Shown: positions 37,565 through 48,002 of the stretch, one piece after another
Layout: each line of letters begins with the position of its first letter
How positions within the stretch are numbered: the stretch's first letter is position 1
From: Eutypella sp. D-1
Taxonomy: Eukaryota; Ascomycota; Sordariomycetes; Xylariales; Diatrypaceae
Assembly (NCBI GenBank): GCA_023313575.1
Contig: JAJTTP010000001.1
Span: forward strand, 3,658,001-3,722,000
DNA length: 64,000 nt
Reading direction: 5' to 3'
Position numbers and translations under genes: made by a program
The notes under the pieces: generated by a model
The model's input: the letters and a program-made list of their open reading frames with translations, nothing else
Told to the model about the DNA's origin: nothing
The model's database searches: none

Positions 37565-38946
37565 GCATGGGTGACGTTTGTTGGCTGGCAAGCGGTCACC
37601 GCGTCGGCTGTGTACCTTGTTGGAAGTATGCTGCAGAGCATCATGAATATGACCAACGACGACTATGTTCCCTCTTCTTCCTGGTAGACTGTACTTTTTA
37701 TCTGGGCCATCTTATCCTTTGCAGTTTTTATTAATATTGTCCCCAGTAAAGCACTGGCTAATTTCGAGGGATTCATCTTGATGCTACATATCCTGGGCTT
37801 CTTTGCTGTCCTGATTCCTTTGGTTTATCTAGTACCCCATGACGATTTCTTCATTTTTGACAACATTCGCTAACGCAGGAGGTTGGCCCACGCAAGGGTT
37901 ATCATTTATGGTGGGATTACCAGCATCCCTGTTTTCCCTCGTGGGTATGTATGACCATGCCAACTAGCAATCACGGTTCATATCACTTACGCCATTAAAG
38001 GGGTTTATTCAGCCATATATGTAAGAATTCATCCCTGCTATTATTCAATATGTGTGGGCAATAACTCACACCAATACTAGATGGCGGAGGAATTCAAAGA
38101 TGCATCGACTGTCATACCACGCGCCATCTTATTCAGTGTTACGATCAATAAAGCACTAAGGCTTATAATGCTCCTTAGATATTTATACTGCCTTAGTGAC
38201 CTCGAGGCAGTAATTAAGTCTTAGTTAACTTTGGGGTTCCCGTTTCTGTTCGTATTCCAGTCGGGCACTGGATCACCAACTGGTGCAGCCGTAATGGGTT
38301 TAATTATCGTGATTCTTAGTATATGCAATGGAGTTGGTCTGCTCGCGTCAGCATCCCGAATGCTTTGGTCCTTTGCGAGGGACCGTGGTGTGCCCTTTTG
38401 GAATCATCTAATACGCGTAAGTAGAATTTGCTGATCTTGTTTGGCATCATTTAACTGACTGCTTTTAAGCTTGATTGCCGAACCTCTATTTTGGTATATA
38501 CTATTGCCTTCACGATTCTCGTGTGTTGGCTGCTTTCTTTTATACTTCTTGGATCTACAGTTGCATTTAGCAATATTGTTAACCTGAGTGCTGTGGGTCT
38601 CTATTCATCTTATCTAATATGCACCTCACTCCTTCTCTGGCGCCGACTTCAGCCAGGAAAGATTCGCCGGCGTAACTCGCGAATGGAGAAAATCGATCCA
38701 GGGAACTTGCAGTAGGGGCCATGGCGGATTACAGGACTACTAGGTATATGCAATAATGTTTTTACTTGCATTTATCTCTTGGTTCTAAGGTTCTGGGCCT
38801 TTTGGCCACCTGTTACGCCAGCAACGCCGGAGACTATGAACTTCAGTGTTCTGGCATTTGGCGGGACCCTGCTGTTTGCCATTGCGTGGTATCAAGTTCA
38901 GGGCAAGAAACGATACGTTGGGCCTATTGTGGAAGTGGAACCGTAA
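37565..38946 (+). pseudogene. Decayed APC-superfamily permease (GABA/choline type)
   Basis: Fragments in several frames follow the order of a fungal amino-acid/choline permease. AWVTFVGWQAVTASAVYLVG begins at about 37565. A TAG stop follows SSSW (37685), then TVLFIWAILSFAVFINIVPS and LHILGFFAVLIPLVYL. A one-base shift near 37860 leads to NAGGWPTQGLSFMVGLP. Next come MAEEFKDASTVIPRAILFSV (from about 38083), SICNGVGLLASASRMLWSFA, then SNIVNLSAVGLYSSYLICTS, and an end with KKRYVGPIVEVEP. At least three in-frame stops and one or more shifts break it, and the N-terminal part (about the first 150 residues of the family) is missing. Introns still look recognisable. CAG-to-TAG type stops and AT enrichment would fit RIP, but that has not been counted. 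Confidence 0.85.
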
Positions 38947-38993
38947 ATGCGAATTTATATCCTGAGTATAATCTGTTTTACTGTAAGAGGTTT

Positions 38994-39027
38994 TGTTGTT
39001 GTTGTTGTTGTTGGGGGGGGGGGGGTG
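38994..39027. repeat. GTT trinucleotide repeat and G-run
   Basis: About eight GTT/TTG units are followed directly by a run of 12 to 13 G. This is a simple-sequence tract just after the permease fossil. Confidence 0.75.
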
Positions 39028-39566
39028 GTTCGGTGGTCTGTCGACTTTCTTCCTAGCTGGTTAATATATCCATTCATGATCAGTCATAAAAGCACCTATG
39101 GTTCTAAGATATATATCCGTGTGGATACTTAAACCATCAATATCTTCAAATACCAGTCGCATCAATATTACTAGGTCATGATCCTGATAAGGGCCCGAGG
39201 ACATTTCAGAGGTAGTATTAGAATGAATAACTTAGACCGGCACAAGGAGGTGGTTTCTCGCAAGCTAATAGGAAGTTTATCAGTTCCCATCAATCAAAAA
39301 TTTACTTATTATAAGAAAGCACTCTTCTCTCTGTATCGATATGAGAGCGCCGACAGACACAATGTATCGGATTAGCCAGCGTGCCGTGGTCGAGGCCAAT
39401 ATTGTGTTTTTCGGTGGCAAACGTACGACTATCTGCTAGGCACTGGAGGCTACGAGGATAAAAAGCGAATTTCCTAGTAGTAGATGAAGTCTTAAGACAT
39501 CTAGAATGCCTAACTATATATAATAGGGAGCGGGGGAATAATAAACCCTCGGCTCCATGTAGGGGA

Positions 39567-39600
39567 GAGAGCAGCCTACAACCAAAAGTAGGCTGCTCTC
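39567..39600. repeat. Perfect 13-bp hairpin with 8-base loop
   Basis: GAGAGCAGCCTAC at 39567-39579 is the exact reverse complement of GTAGGCTGCTCTC at 39588-39600. The loop is AACCAAAA. No gene end is adjacent. It may be the end of a small transposable element, an RNA hairpin or chance. Confidence 0.8.
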
Positions 39601-39953
39601 ATTGGTTGCGAAAAAGGTCAGAACTGCCTGTGGTATAAAGGGTGAAAGATAGTAAATGGGAAAGGAATCCGCAGACTATATAGGTATATGAGCTTAGTAT
39701 GATTATTCCTTTTAAAGACGTAGATGCTATCGAATGGGATGGAACGTATGCCATTAAAAAGTATATAATAGAAATGGATAAAACCCCTACTGCGATTGTC
39801 CCATTCCAGAGACGAAAAGGGGGAGGGGGCGGAGGAGGGGGCGGAGGAGGGGTTAAAGCTTGATTACTCAAGCCTTGCTATTCACCTGGCGACAACAAGG
39901 CAACCTAGAGCTATAAGCTACTGTAAGAGGCGGATTTCCCAACAGCATTAGAA

Positions 39954-40063
39954 GCCTGGGTGGTGTAATGGTAACACACTGTCAAGCTGGGCCTCATCCC
40001 CCAATGGGGGTGGTACGTGCCATAGGTATTCGAGAGTACTTGGTTCGATTCCAAGCTCGGGCA
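39954..40063 (+). tRNA. tRNA-like gene with long insert, isotype unresolved
   Basis: Pol III signals are clear: A box TGGTGTAATGG at 39961-39971, B box GGTTCGATTCC at 40042-40052, and a T7 terminator at 40071-40077. The acceptor arms GCCTGGG (39954-39960) and CTCGGGC (40056-40062) pair over seven positions with two G-U wobbles. The T arm CTTGG/CCAAG pairs perfectly and the D arm GTGT/ACAC pairs. The A-to-B spacing is about 81 bases, some 40 more than in a simple tRNA, so an intron or insert of roughly 30-40 bases is present. It contains a stable CCCC-CAATG-GGGG hairpin. I cannot place the anticodon: after the D arm the expected T33 position does not fit well. It could be an intron-containing tRNA gene, a tRNA pseudogene or a tRNA-derived element. 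Confidence 0.6.
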
Positions 40064-41792
40064 TTACATCTTTTTTTGTCCCCCACGCCTCCCCCCTCCC
40101 ATCATCCCCCTTTGAATGATCCTGTCTTTTTTTTTTTCAATCTCGTCGGTGGCCGTCTCCGCTGATGAGATCCTGCCCCGCATCGACAGTCTACTTACTT
40201 AGTACTCCATATTTTATGTCCAGATAGCCCTAGTGACTATTGCCATAATAGCTAAATAGTTACATAAACTTACCCCATCCCCGCTGCTTTGAGTGACAGG
40301 CATGTCGAGGGGCCGTCCGTTTACAAGTGACCTGTTAACCTATCGGACCCGCCCTATCTGTCATATAGATCTCCGATCGGAGGGATGATGGTGTACAGTA
40401 CATACACGAGGCGCCAGGAAGGAAGCAAGGTAGGCAGGCAGGCAGGCCCGGTAGCCAGGTGGATTTAGGTAGCACGGACACCTGTCAGTCAGAGACATTA
40501 TCTCGGATTTATACATATGTATGCGGGTGACTGCCTAGAAGACAGAAAGGGGACGGGGATAGAAAAAAAAAAGGAAATCTACTGTTTAGTCCCATCGATA
40601 GATGTGCAAACGAAACGAATTAAACCACCAGAGCAAATCGACGTGCTTTAAACGAACAGCAAGGCGAAGCTGGCTGGGGTGCCTGGCGGGCTGTAGTATG
40701 AAGTGATAAAGCAAGCAAGCTGATTTACTTCCTACTTACGTACGCATGCACCATACGGGGGCTTCAAACCGACTTTATTTCTCTCCTCCCTGCTCTACCC
40801 AGCTGCCGCATCATCAACCTACTTAAGACAAGACACAGAATATGCACATAGACACACACACACATCGAATCGACATTTGACTTCCCCTAGGACTAGAACC
40901 GGGAGAGAGGGGGTATGCCGATGTTTTTTTCATCTCCGCGCGGCATCTCCACACGTACTGGCTTAGCTTTGCTTGTCTGCTGTCTCTGCCCTGTCAACGT
41001 TCCCCATCCCCGACCTTCTTTTCTTTCTCCCCCGTTCCGAAGCACATGGCCTTTCAACCAACCAACCAACCAACCAACCAACCCCCCTCCGACCATGCTT
41101 CGGTCAGAACCTCGATCAAAAGAGTTCTACCCTTTGCAAATGGAAAAAACAAAAACAAAAAAAAAAATCAATTTTATCCACTGCTCCGCTCGCGATCTGG
41201 ATATTCTCCCCAAACCCCCATGACGATAAAAATAAAAGAGGTGACGAAAAAGGCAAGTTACGAAGACGAAGAGCACTGATAAAGAATCTTGGTCATCATC
41301 GTGATGAAGGGGAACGACGGCGAATAAGAGAGCCCAGATGAAAACCCTTCGAGGCTTGGATATTGATAACGAACAATGAGAAGCCGAAGATAGATAGATG
41401 TTAACCATCGCTAAGACATCCCCGCAGACGGGCAGAATAGGCACCAACGTCAGCAAAGGTGCAAGGATCGTCCACGCGCATAGAATATGTACCCATTGAA
41501 GTAGATGCGGGAGGTCGGAAGATGGTGTGGAAGGTGAGACTCGCAGACATAGAGTGCCACGACTGGTGCCGACAGGCTCCTCGTAAACGAAGTGACTTCG
41601 AATGTGGACCGCATAAGGCTATGGCCAGAATGTAACAAACCCAAAGTTCTCAGTACACTCCCACACGAGCCCCTCGAGGCTGTTAAGAGCCTGTATCCAA
41701 CTGGGGCGCAACAATTTCATAATTGCTTTGATTGTATGTTTTGCCCCACCTCTTGTCTTTGTGTTGATGCATTACCACCACATCCGCCATTC
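40064..41792. other. Intergenic, no supported gene
   Basis: It holds simple repeats: GGCA units at about 40432-40446, CA units at 40852-40863, and AACC units at about 41056-41082. Overlapping frames at 40915-41456 are chance frames through A-rich sequence. The last part is the 3' flank of the BAH-PHD gene. Confidence 0.5.
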
Positions 41793-43314
41793 TTAATGGA
41801 TCTGCTGCCCGCAGCACAGACAGTTGATCGACTCCGACCACTCCTTCTCCCCACCGGTAACTTTTTGGCGGAGGTCCTTGATCTCCACGATGGGAGGGCT
41901 CACGTCGTTTCGGATGGCAGCCTCAAAGAGCCCCTGGTAAGGCTTGGCGGTGCCTGGGTCGTTCGGCTCCGACCTGCGAGGCCGGCCCCTCTTCTTTGTC
42001 TCTGTACCCGATGCAACAGCAACCGTATCCTCCACCTTGAGCTTCGACACCCCGTTTTCGACCTCGGTGGACGTGTTAGTCGCCTGCTGCTCCTCGGGCT
42101 TCACGTCGATTGACTGCTGGGCGGTTTGCGCAGCGCCCGACTCGCTCGGACTAAGAGGTCGCTTTGGGCCATCTGCGTCTTCCTGTTCCTCTTTGATAGG
42201 AGCCGATCTGTGGGGTTTGTCCTTGCCGAGGCGTTTAAATGTGTTCAAAAGGGCTTCGTGTACGAGGCAGTCGTCATGTAGCCATTTCTTACACTCTTCG
42301 TTTGTGCAGCCGATCAGTCTCTTGTCCGGGTTTTCAGGGCGATTGCATTTGCAGCGCGGTTCAGCCGACTAAGGACACGTTAGCAGCTAAGAAAATAGCA
42401 TGCGCTCGGACGCGCAGTGTAGATAACTTACTGAGAGTTCCATGCTGCGAACATCGAATGCTTGTCTCCAGTAAAGGGCAGCCTGCACTTCCTCCTCGTT
42501 TGTCTCGTCCCACTGGTTTACCGTCGCGGATGCCGTAACGCTGACCACATTGATGACGTCCACTATACTCAAGTTAGAGCTGGACTGTAACTGTGAAACA
42601 GATTGACTCTTGGGGGAGGAGGTGAATGCATCTATGCTTACTGTGATTCGAGGCGATTAATTCATTTTGGCCGTGGTAAGACTGCCTTCCGTGAACCGTT
42701 CTCCTTCCCTCTTGCGTGCCTACCGGTAACTCATCGGGCCAGTACATCCAGTATACCCTAGCATAAACGTGATGCTCGTCGCTAGCCCGGATCTCGAGGA
42801 TCCTGGCAACCCAGTCGTCGTCAGACTTTTTTCTAGGCTGAGCGGAATCGCCTGGGTTTCTTTGGCGTTCGATAGTAGAGCTGTTCGCGACGAAAATGAA
42901 GCCCTCGCTATAATATTTTACTCCGTTTACTAGGGTGATAAGGTCAGCGAGCGTGATGATAGGCATGTCGAAGCGCGGAGAAGTATAGGGATGGGCCTTT
43001 GTAAAGAGATCATCGTCATCACCGTCATACTCACAGACAAAACTGTTATACCGCGTCATGTCGAGCCATTTATGGCTAGGTTGAACCTGGTAATGGCGAT
43101 CTAAGGTATTGTTGGGATCCTTGAATTTGCCCATTGGCGCAAAGGGGGACGGCTGTAACAGGATCTTAGAGGCAGAAGACTGGCCTTCAGAGCCTTGCCG
43201 CCTCCGCTTCGCCTTCTTGTCTTTCTCGTTTGGGCTGGGATGGGATACGGTGAAGGGACACTCGGCTTGTGTGTCCTCATTATCGGGTCGAGGTCGCTTG
43301 CGCGCGGTCGCCAT
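41793..43314 (-). CDS. BAH-PHD chromatin reader (EPR-1 type)
   Basis: On the minus strand the exons are 43314-42642, 42562-42432 and 42368-41793, with introns of 79 and 63 bp, giving 459 residues. The N-terminus is basic and nuclear-signal-like (TARKRPRPDNED, KKAKRRRQGSEG). A BAH domain spans about 120-260 (ADLITLVNGVKYYSEGFIFV, then WVARILEIRASDEHHVYARV and YWMYWPDELP). A PHD finger follows: C274, C276, C289, C294, H299 and C302. Its last zinc pair appears to be CLCC (451-454) at the extreme C-terminus, about 148 residues later. The insert between them is acidic and Ser/Pro-rich and contains an AT-hook-like KKRGRPRRSE. In Neurospora the BAH-PHD protein EPR-1 reads H3K27me3 in Polycomb silencing. 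That role here is by family analogy; I use no symbol because orthology was not tested. Confidence 0.88.
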
Positions 43315-46007
43315 GGTGGGTGTGGTGGGTGTGATAGGCGATGAAGCTAGGTGCTGGGTGTTGTTAAGAAATAGGATGGAAGAAGAGTGGCAATAGAGCC
43401 AATGGCGATCAGCGCGATTAATATGATTTAGGGGTGATGGATAATAATCTCGGATATGATATCGAATGGATAAAGACGCGACAAGATGACAATATGGCTA
43501 GATGGGGGTTGAATAGACGATTTGTCGGAATGTGAATGAAGTAGATGAAGAAGAAGCTGGTGTCCCTCGTTCCCTCGCTGCTACTACTTACTACCCAGGT
43601 AGGTAGGGGGACGCGGTAGAAATGAGATGTAGAAATGAAGTGTAGTTTAGAAATGAATCTCAAAATGAGCTTCTCAACGTTCTTAAAACTTGTTTCTATG
43701 ACTTCCCCCCCCAGGTTGTCGCAACCAATGAACTTCAGGCGCAAGCTAACAAACTCGGGCTAAATGTGTGTGTTTTTTTTGGTGGTGGTAGTCGAACAAC
43801 ATAAGTGACAATCTTTATTTAATCAAGCTCAAGATCGCGTATGTACTGGGACTGCAGCCGAAGTGCGACTTGTCTTTTTGTAACGGTCGTGGGTGGGATT
43901 GCGACACGTTCAAAGAACGATGATGGAAAACAAAAAAAAAAGAGAGGGAGACGAAGAAGAAAAAAAGAAGTATCTGGATACTTGAGGTACGAAGTAGCTT
44001 AGCAAGAGGAAGTACATAATAATAATAAGTAAGCCCACCCTGGGGGGAGCTACTCCACTTCACGGGCCAGAAAAGGCGTGGCGGGGGGGATTGGGGGGTG
44101 TGGATGATGAAGGGAAGGTGGATCTTGGAAGCCGTACGTACCTAGGTAACTCTTGGCGCGTTCTCGTCCATCTCACCTTCCAAAGAGCTCGCTTCTATGT
44201 AAAGAGCTGCTTATAAGTGTAGTAGGTAGTTCGTGTGGCGCAACTCAAATACTGCATACTTATAGGTACGATAAGACGAGGTCAATTTAGAGAGCTATAT
44301 ATCCCAATTAGGTACCTATCCGTGTCGATCTCCGCTTTATGCATCTCCCCGAAAGGGACAGACAAAGACATTAGTAGGTCGGTAATTAGCTCTGGAACCT
44401 GCACAGTGGTGTACTCATAGGTAGTTCGTGTCTCACAGATCTTACCTAAACGGCGAAAGTGTCGTCTCTGTTTTGTAATTGGCTCGTGAGGCTTCTCTTC
44501 GCCGTAAATGGCTTTTACTCCTACGTTGGCAAGTTGGCTGGTTGGCTGGCTGGCTTCTCACTCTTCTTACGGACGCTCTAACAGTACCTAACATCCATAT
44601 CTCCTAATTAGCACCAACATGGCAGTTATAGGAATTGCCTTGGAAGTTACAAAGATAGGTAAAGTTTAAAGTTAGCATTAGACAAAGTTGAAAATGCCAC
44701 CTGCATCTCTAACATGTTAACTAACTACTAACATATTTGTACTAAGACCAGGTGTTTCTTCAGCCTTACCATAACAGACCCGTAACCTGCTGCGCGGCGC
44801 TGCTGAGCCCGGTCCTATGATACCTGAGGCCCAGCAGGTGGAAATATATACAATTGCGCACGAGCGTATGTTCAGCCACTCTTCTTGCTCATCGAAATAC
44901 GGGGAAGCATGGGCATTTTTTTTTTTTCTTTTTCATCGTTCACGCTTTGGCCCTTCACGCTTCGCTTGCCTAGGTGTGTAGCGAGGATTACACTTATACA
45001 CATATAGACATAGACATAGAATATGTAAATGAACCTTTTTAAGGATGTTATTGCGCATACGTACGTCAAGAGGCAGTTGATAGAGGATCGCGGCAACTAT
45101 ACTGAAAAGATGTTACTTGTAACTTGGCGCATCCAACATCTTCATTCATGTACATAATCCAGGCCCGGCTGCGCTGCTGCCCTGCCCTGCCCTGCGTGCG
45201 TTGGCCGTCGCCCCGGTCCCTGCGTGCCATCGGATTGACCCGTCGTCGGGCCCCCCTCATTTTTTTTTACCGGGTTATGTACCTTGTAAATTGTTGTCAG
45301 TTAAAGAGGTTTAGGCGGTTAGTTTTACTGAAGCGAACTAGGTAGGTAGGTAGGCTTGTTTGCTGTGACTTCATCTTTCTCTGCCTGTCACGTCCCGACG
45401 CACTGGCATGGCCGTCTGGATCGGGCTAGGCGTGTTTGTGCAAAAATGACAAGTTGGTTCCCCCCTCTTCCTGCATATGATAATCACATGGATCACACCC
45501 GCAGTGCAGGGCTAGCCTTCTGCGGAACAGCGAAGCCAAGCCCCCAACCTATGGGCCAGGTAACGGCTTTGTACGGAACTCAACTCTCGGCCAGCTAAGT
45601 TTTCATCCTATAACACCTGGAAATGGGGGAAGTAAGCCTAGTAATTACTTGTGTGTATTGAGGGGATGCGGCTCAGGGTAAGGTAAGCGTAGGGGTGGAC
45701 GCAGAGAGATGTGGTTGGTGAGGTGACCCTGCCCCCCAGAGAAAAATACATATATATATGAGGGAACCGTAGAGCAACATGATAACGCCTTGCTACATGA
45801 ATGAATACCATTACTCCTTCCTCCACAAAAGCAAATTACACAGAGGATACCCAAAAGAAACAATACGCAATAAACCCGGCCCAGATATGCAACGAATAGA
45901 CAACATGTACAAACTGATTCGCTTCTGTGGGACAAATGTTATATCGAATTAAGAAGAGAGAAGAAGAAAAAGATGATGCTCCTGGTTTTCGTTCCCTGGT
46001 AGACTGA
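43315..46007. other. Intergenic, no supported gene
   Basis: The right end is the 3' flank of ATG22 and the left end the promoter of the BAH-PHD gene, both transcribed leftwards. The stretch holds short frames only, TAGGTAGG motifs at 43598 and 45340, and A-rich runs (43929, 43965). Nothing else is recognisable. Confidence 0.5.
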
Positions 46008-48002
46008 CTACCTAGACTCGCGACGCACCGCGTTATCCTCCTCATCGTCGCCATCATAGGCGGCGAGCATGCGCTGGCTCTCGCCCACGCGGCCGCCATT
46101 ACCGTCCCGGCCGCCGCGCGTGAGTTCCTCACGGCTCTTGAAGCCCTCGATGACTTCGGCGAGCTTCTCGCCCTGGGCCCTACCGCGCTCGACGTTGATG
46201 AAATAGATGATGGGGGCGGGGAGGCCGACGAGGACGGCGATGAACCAGAAGGCGGGGCGGATTTCGCCCGTCCGGTCGATGATGGCGCCCACGATCGTCG
46301 GGCCGAACACGCTCGATCCCTTGTCCGTGATGGCGTAGAGCGCGTAAAAAGCCGCCTCGGAACCGGGCGGGATCAGCTCCCCGAAGAGCGACCGACAGTA
46401 CGACCCTAGTCCGCCTAGCACGAACCCGTAGACCGCCGCCACCGGGTACATCTCCCATGGCTGCTGGAGACCGATGACCTCCCACCGTTGTACGAAAGGC
46501 AGGTACCCGAGCAGGCCATAGATGGGGATGATCTCGAAAACCGCAATGATGCTTAGGATAGTCTGGTGGGGTTTTAGTCTGAAGTGGCGCGAGATGAAAG
46601 ACCAGCTGAAGGCCCCCATCACGCCGGTGGTAGTGGATATGACGCTGATCAGGCCCAGGGCCCACGGCTTCATGCCCAACTGGGTCTTGGCGTAGAGGAT
46701 GGCGGTCGAGGAAATAGTTGCTATGGCATCCGAGAGCAGGAACCATGCCGCAAGGAACAACACGATATCGACCAGGCGACCCGCCAATCGGACGGTTCGG
46801 AATAGATTCCTCCATGAATAGGCGATGTATGCCGGCCACGCGCGCCACCCCTTGGCGCCCTGATCCGAGAGCGGTGGCCCAGGCCTCGGCCTCAGCCACA
46901 GAGCTGTTGGGATCATGAACACCGTCCACCAAGCTCCGATGAAAAGAAGCACCACGCGCTGAGACCAGGTGGAGCTGCCCATGGCAAGCAGCATCAGGAT
47001 AGACAGGCACTGGACGAATAGCGCGGAGCCGTAGCCGATTCCCAGGCCCTTCGCCGAGATCTGCGTGGAAAGCTGAAGCTCAATAGACGTCAGCTCTTCG
47101 TGGGTAGGCCAGCGACGCAGGGCCAGAGATTCGGCATCGCCGTTAGCGTTTGGTAACAAAGCGGCATCCGAACCAGTCCGCTCACGCCGCTCCGCCTGGT
47201 TCAACGACTGCTCTTGGTATCCAAGATCTTCGTCTTCTACTTCGGGCTCGTGTGACGCGACGACCTCGGCGACCGATTCCTTTAGTTTCGGGTGATGTCG
47301 TACGAGTAAGGGGAGGAAAGAGTTTAGCAGGACGAAAGAGGCGCCAAAGGCGGTGTTAGACACGATGGCCAACAATGCACCTAATAGGTATATTTCTTTG
47401 AAAACGAAGATGTAGGCCATGACGCAGAGGCTACCTATCCAGCCGAAGGTCAATAGCAAACGTTTCCTATAATTGCCGTGATCGGCGGCACAGCTTATAC
47501 TGACGACCAGCAAAGCCTGGAGCAGAACGCTGACACTGAAGGTGTACATGGCGAAACTGGCGGTATTGATCTCGATGCCGAGGATGGTGAGGACGCATTG
47601 CCCTTCATCGGGCAGTCCCTTGTGCTTCTTGCTACTGTCGCTACAGGGCGTTACGTGATCGGATAGCAGCACGCCGTTTTCCCTAGCCAGACTTTCTAAC
47701 AAGATGGGGATGAAGGAGGCGATGGCGCAGACGGCGTAGGTCTCAGCAGCGAAAGCGTACATGTACCACCCGGCCAATTCCCTCTTACTCGTAGGGCGAG
47801 TATCTTCGCCTTCGAAACGATCATCATTGACGCTATCGCTCGGACTCATGATGGCTGATTCGGAGGAACTCGATCGTTCATCGTCGGCTTCGAAGGATGA
47901 TGAATGTGAGATGGCGGAATACTTTGATGTGGTGGACTGGACGGAAAGTAATCGCCGATTCGGTGGCGGCCGCCTGATGTGTTCCTCATTCCGAGGAACC
48001 AT
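46008..48002 (-). CDS. ATG22: Autophagy-related protein 22, vacuolar amino-acid effluxer
   Basis: A single uninterrupted exon on the minus strand gives 664 residues. ATG22 is a major-facilitator-like membrane protein of the vacuole that helps export amino acids released by autophagy. After a Ser-rich cytosolic N-terminus (SKYSAISHSSSFEADDERSS) comes the family signature TSKRELAGWYMYAFAAETYA. Then come numerous hydrophobic helices (for example IASFIPILLESLA and LLLTFGWIGSLCVMAYIFVF), the conserved SFLPLLVRHHP, a long central loop with Glu/Asp-rich segments, and IPPGSEAAFYALYAITDKGS with FGPTIVGAIIDRTGEIRPAF. The C-terminal tail is charged and ends EEDNAVRRESR. Length and order match filamentous-fungal ATG22. 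Absence of introns over 2 kb is unusual in this window but the frame is clean. Confidence 0.96.
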   Translation of the reverse strand: MVPRNEEHIRRPPPNRRLLSVQSTTSKYSAISHSSSFEADDERSSSSESAIMSPSDSVNDDRFEGEDTRPTSKRELAGWYMYAFAAETYAVCAIASFIPILLESLARENGVLLSDHVTPCSDSSKKHKGLPDEGQCVLTILGIEINTASFAMYTFSVSVLLQALLVVSISCAADHGNYRKRLLLTFGWIGSLCVMAYIFVFKEIYLLGALLAIVSNTAFGASFVLLNSFLPLLVRHHPKLKESVAEVVASHEPEVEDEDLGYQEQSLNQAERRERTGSDAALLPNANGDAESLALRRWPTHEELTSIELQLSTQISAKGLGIGYGSALFVQCLSILMLLAMGSSTWSQRVVLLFIGAWWTVFMIPTALWLRPRPGPPLSDQGAKGWRAWPAYIAYSWRNLFRTVRLAGRLVDIVLFLAAWFLLSDAIATISSTAILYAKTQLGMKPWALGLISVISTTTGVMGAFSWSFISRHFRLKPHQTILSIIAVFEIIPIYGLLGYLPFVQRWEVIGLQQPWEMYPVAAVYGFVLGGLGSYCRSLFGELIPPGSEAAFYALYAITDKGSSVFGPTIVGAIIDRTGEIRPAFWFIAVLVGLPAPIIYFINVERGRAQGEKLAEVIEGFKSREELTRGGRDGNGGRVGESQRMLAAYDGDDEEDNAVRRESR

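Larger units (their letters stand above)
38947..39953. other. Intergenic; low-complexity and hairpin
   Basis: It contains a (GTT)n tract running into a G-run (about 38994-39027), the perfect hairpin at 39567-39600 and a GGGAGGGGGCGGAGG-type repeat (39822-39852). Small open frames here have no resemblance to known proteins. Confidence 0.5.

Noticed and set aside
46180..47010. 276-codon second minus-strand frame within ATG22
   Set aside because: Shifted shadow of the ATG22 frame; Arg/Pro/His-rich composition typical of an out-of-frame GC-rich exon.
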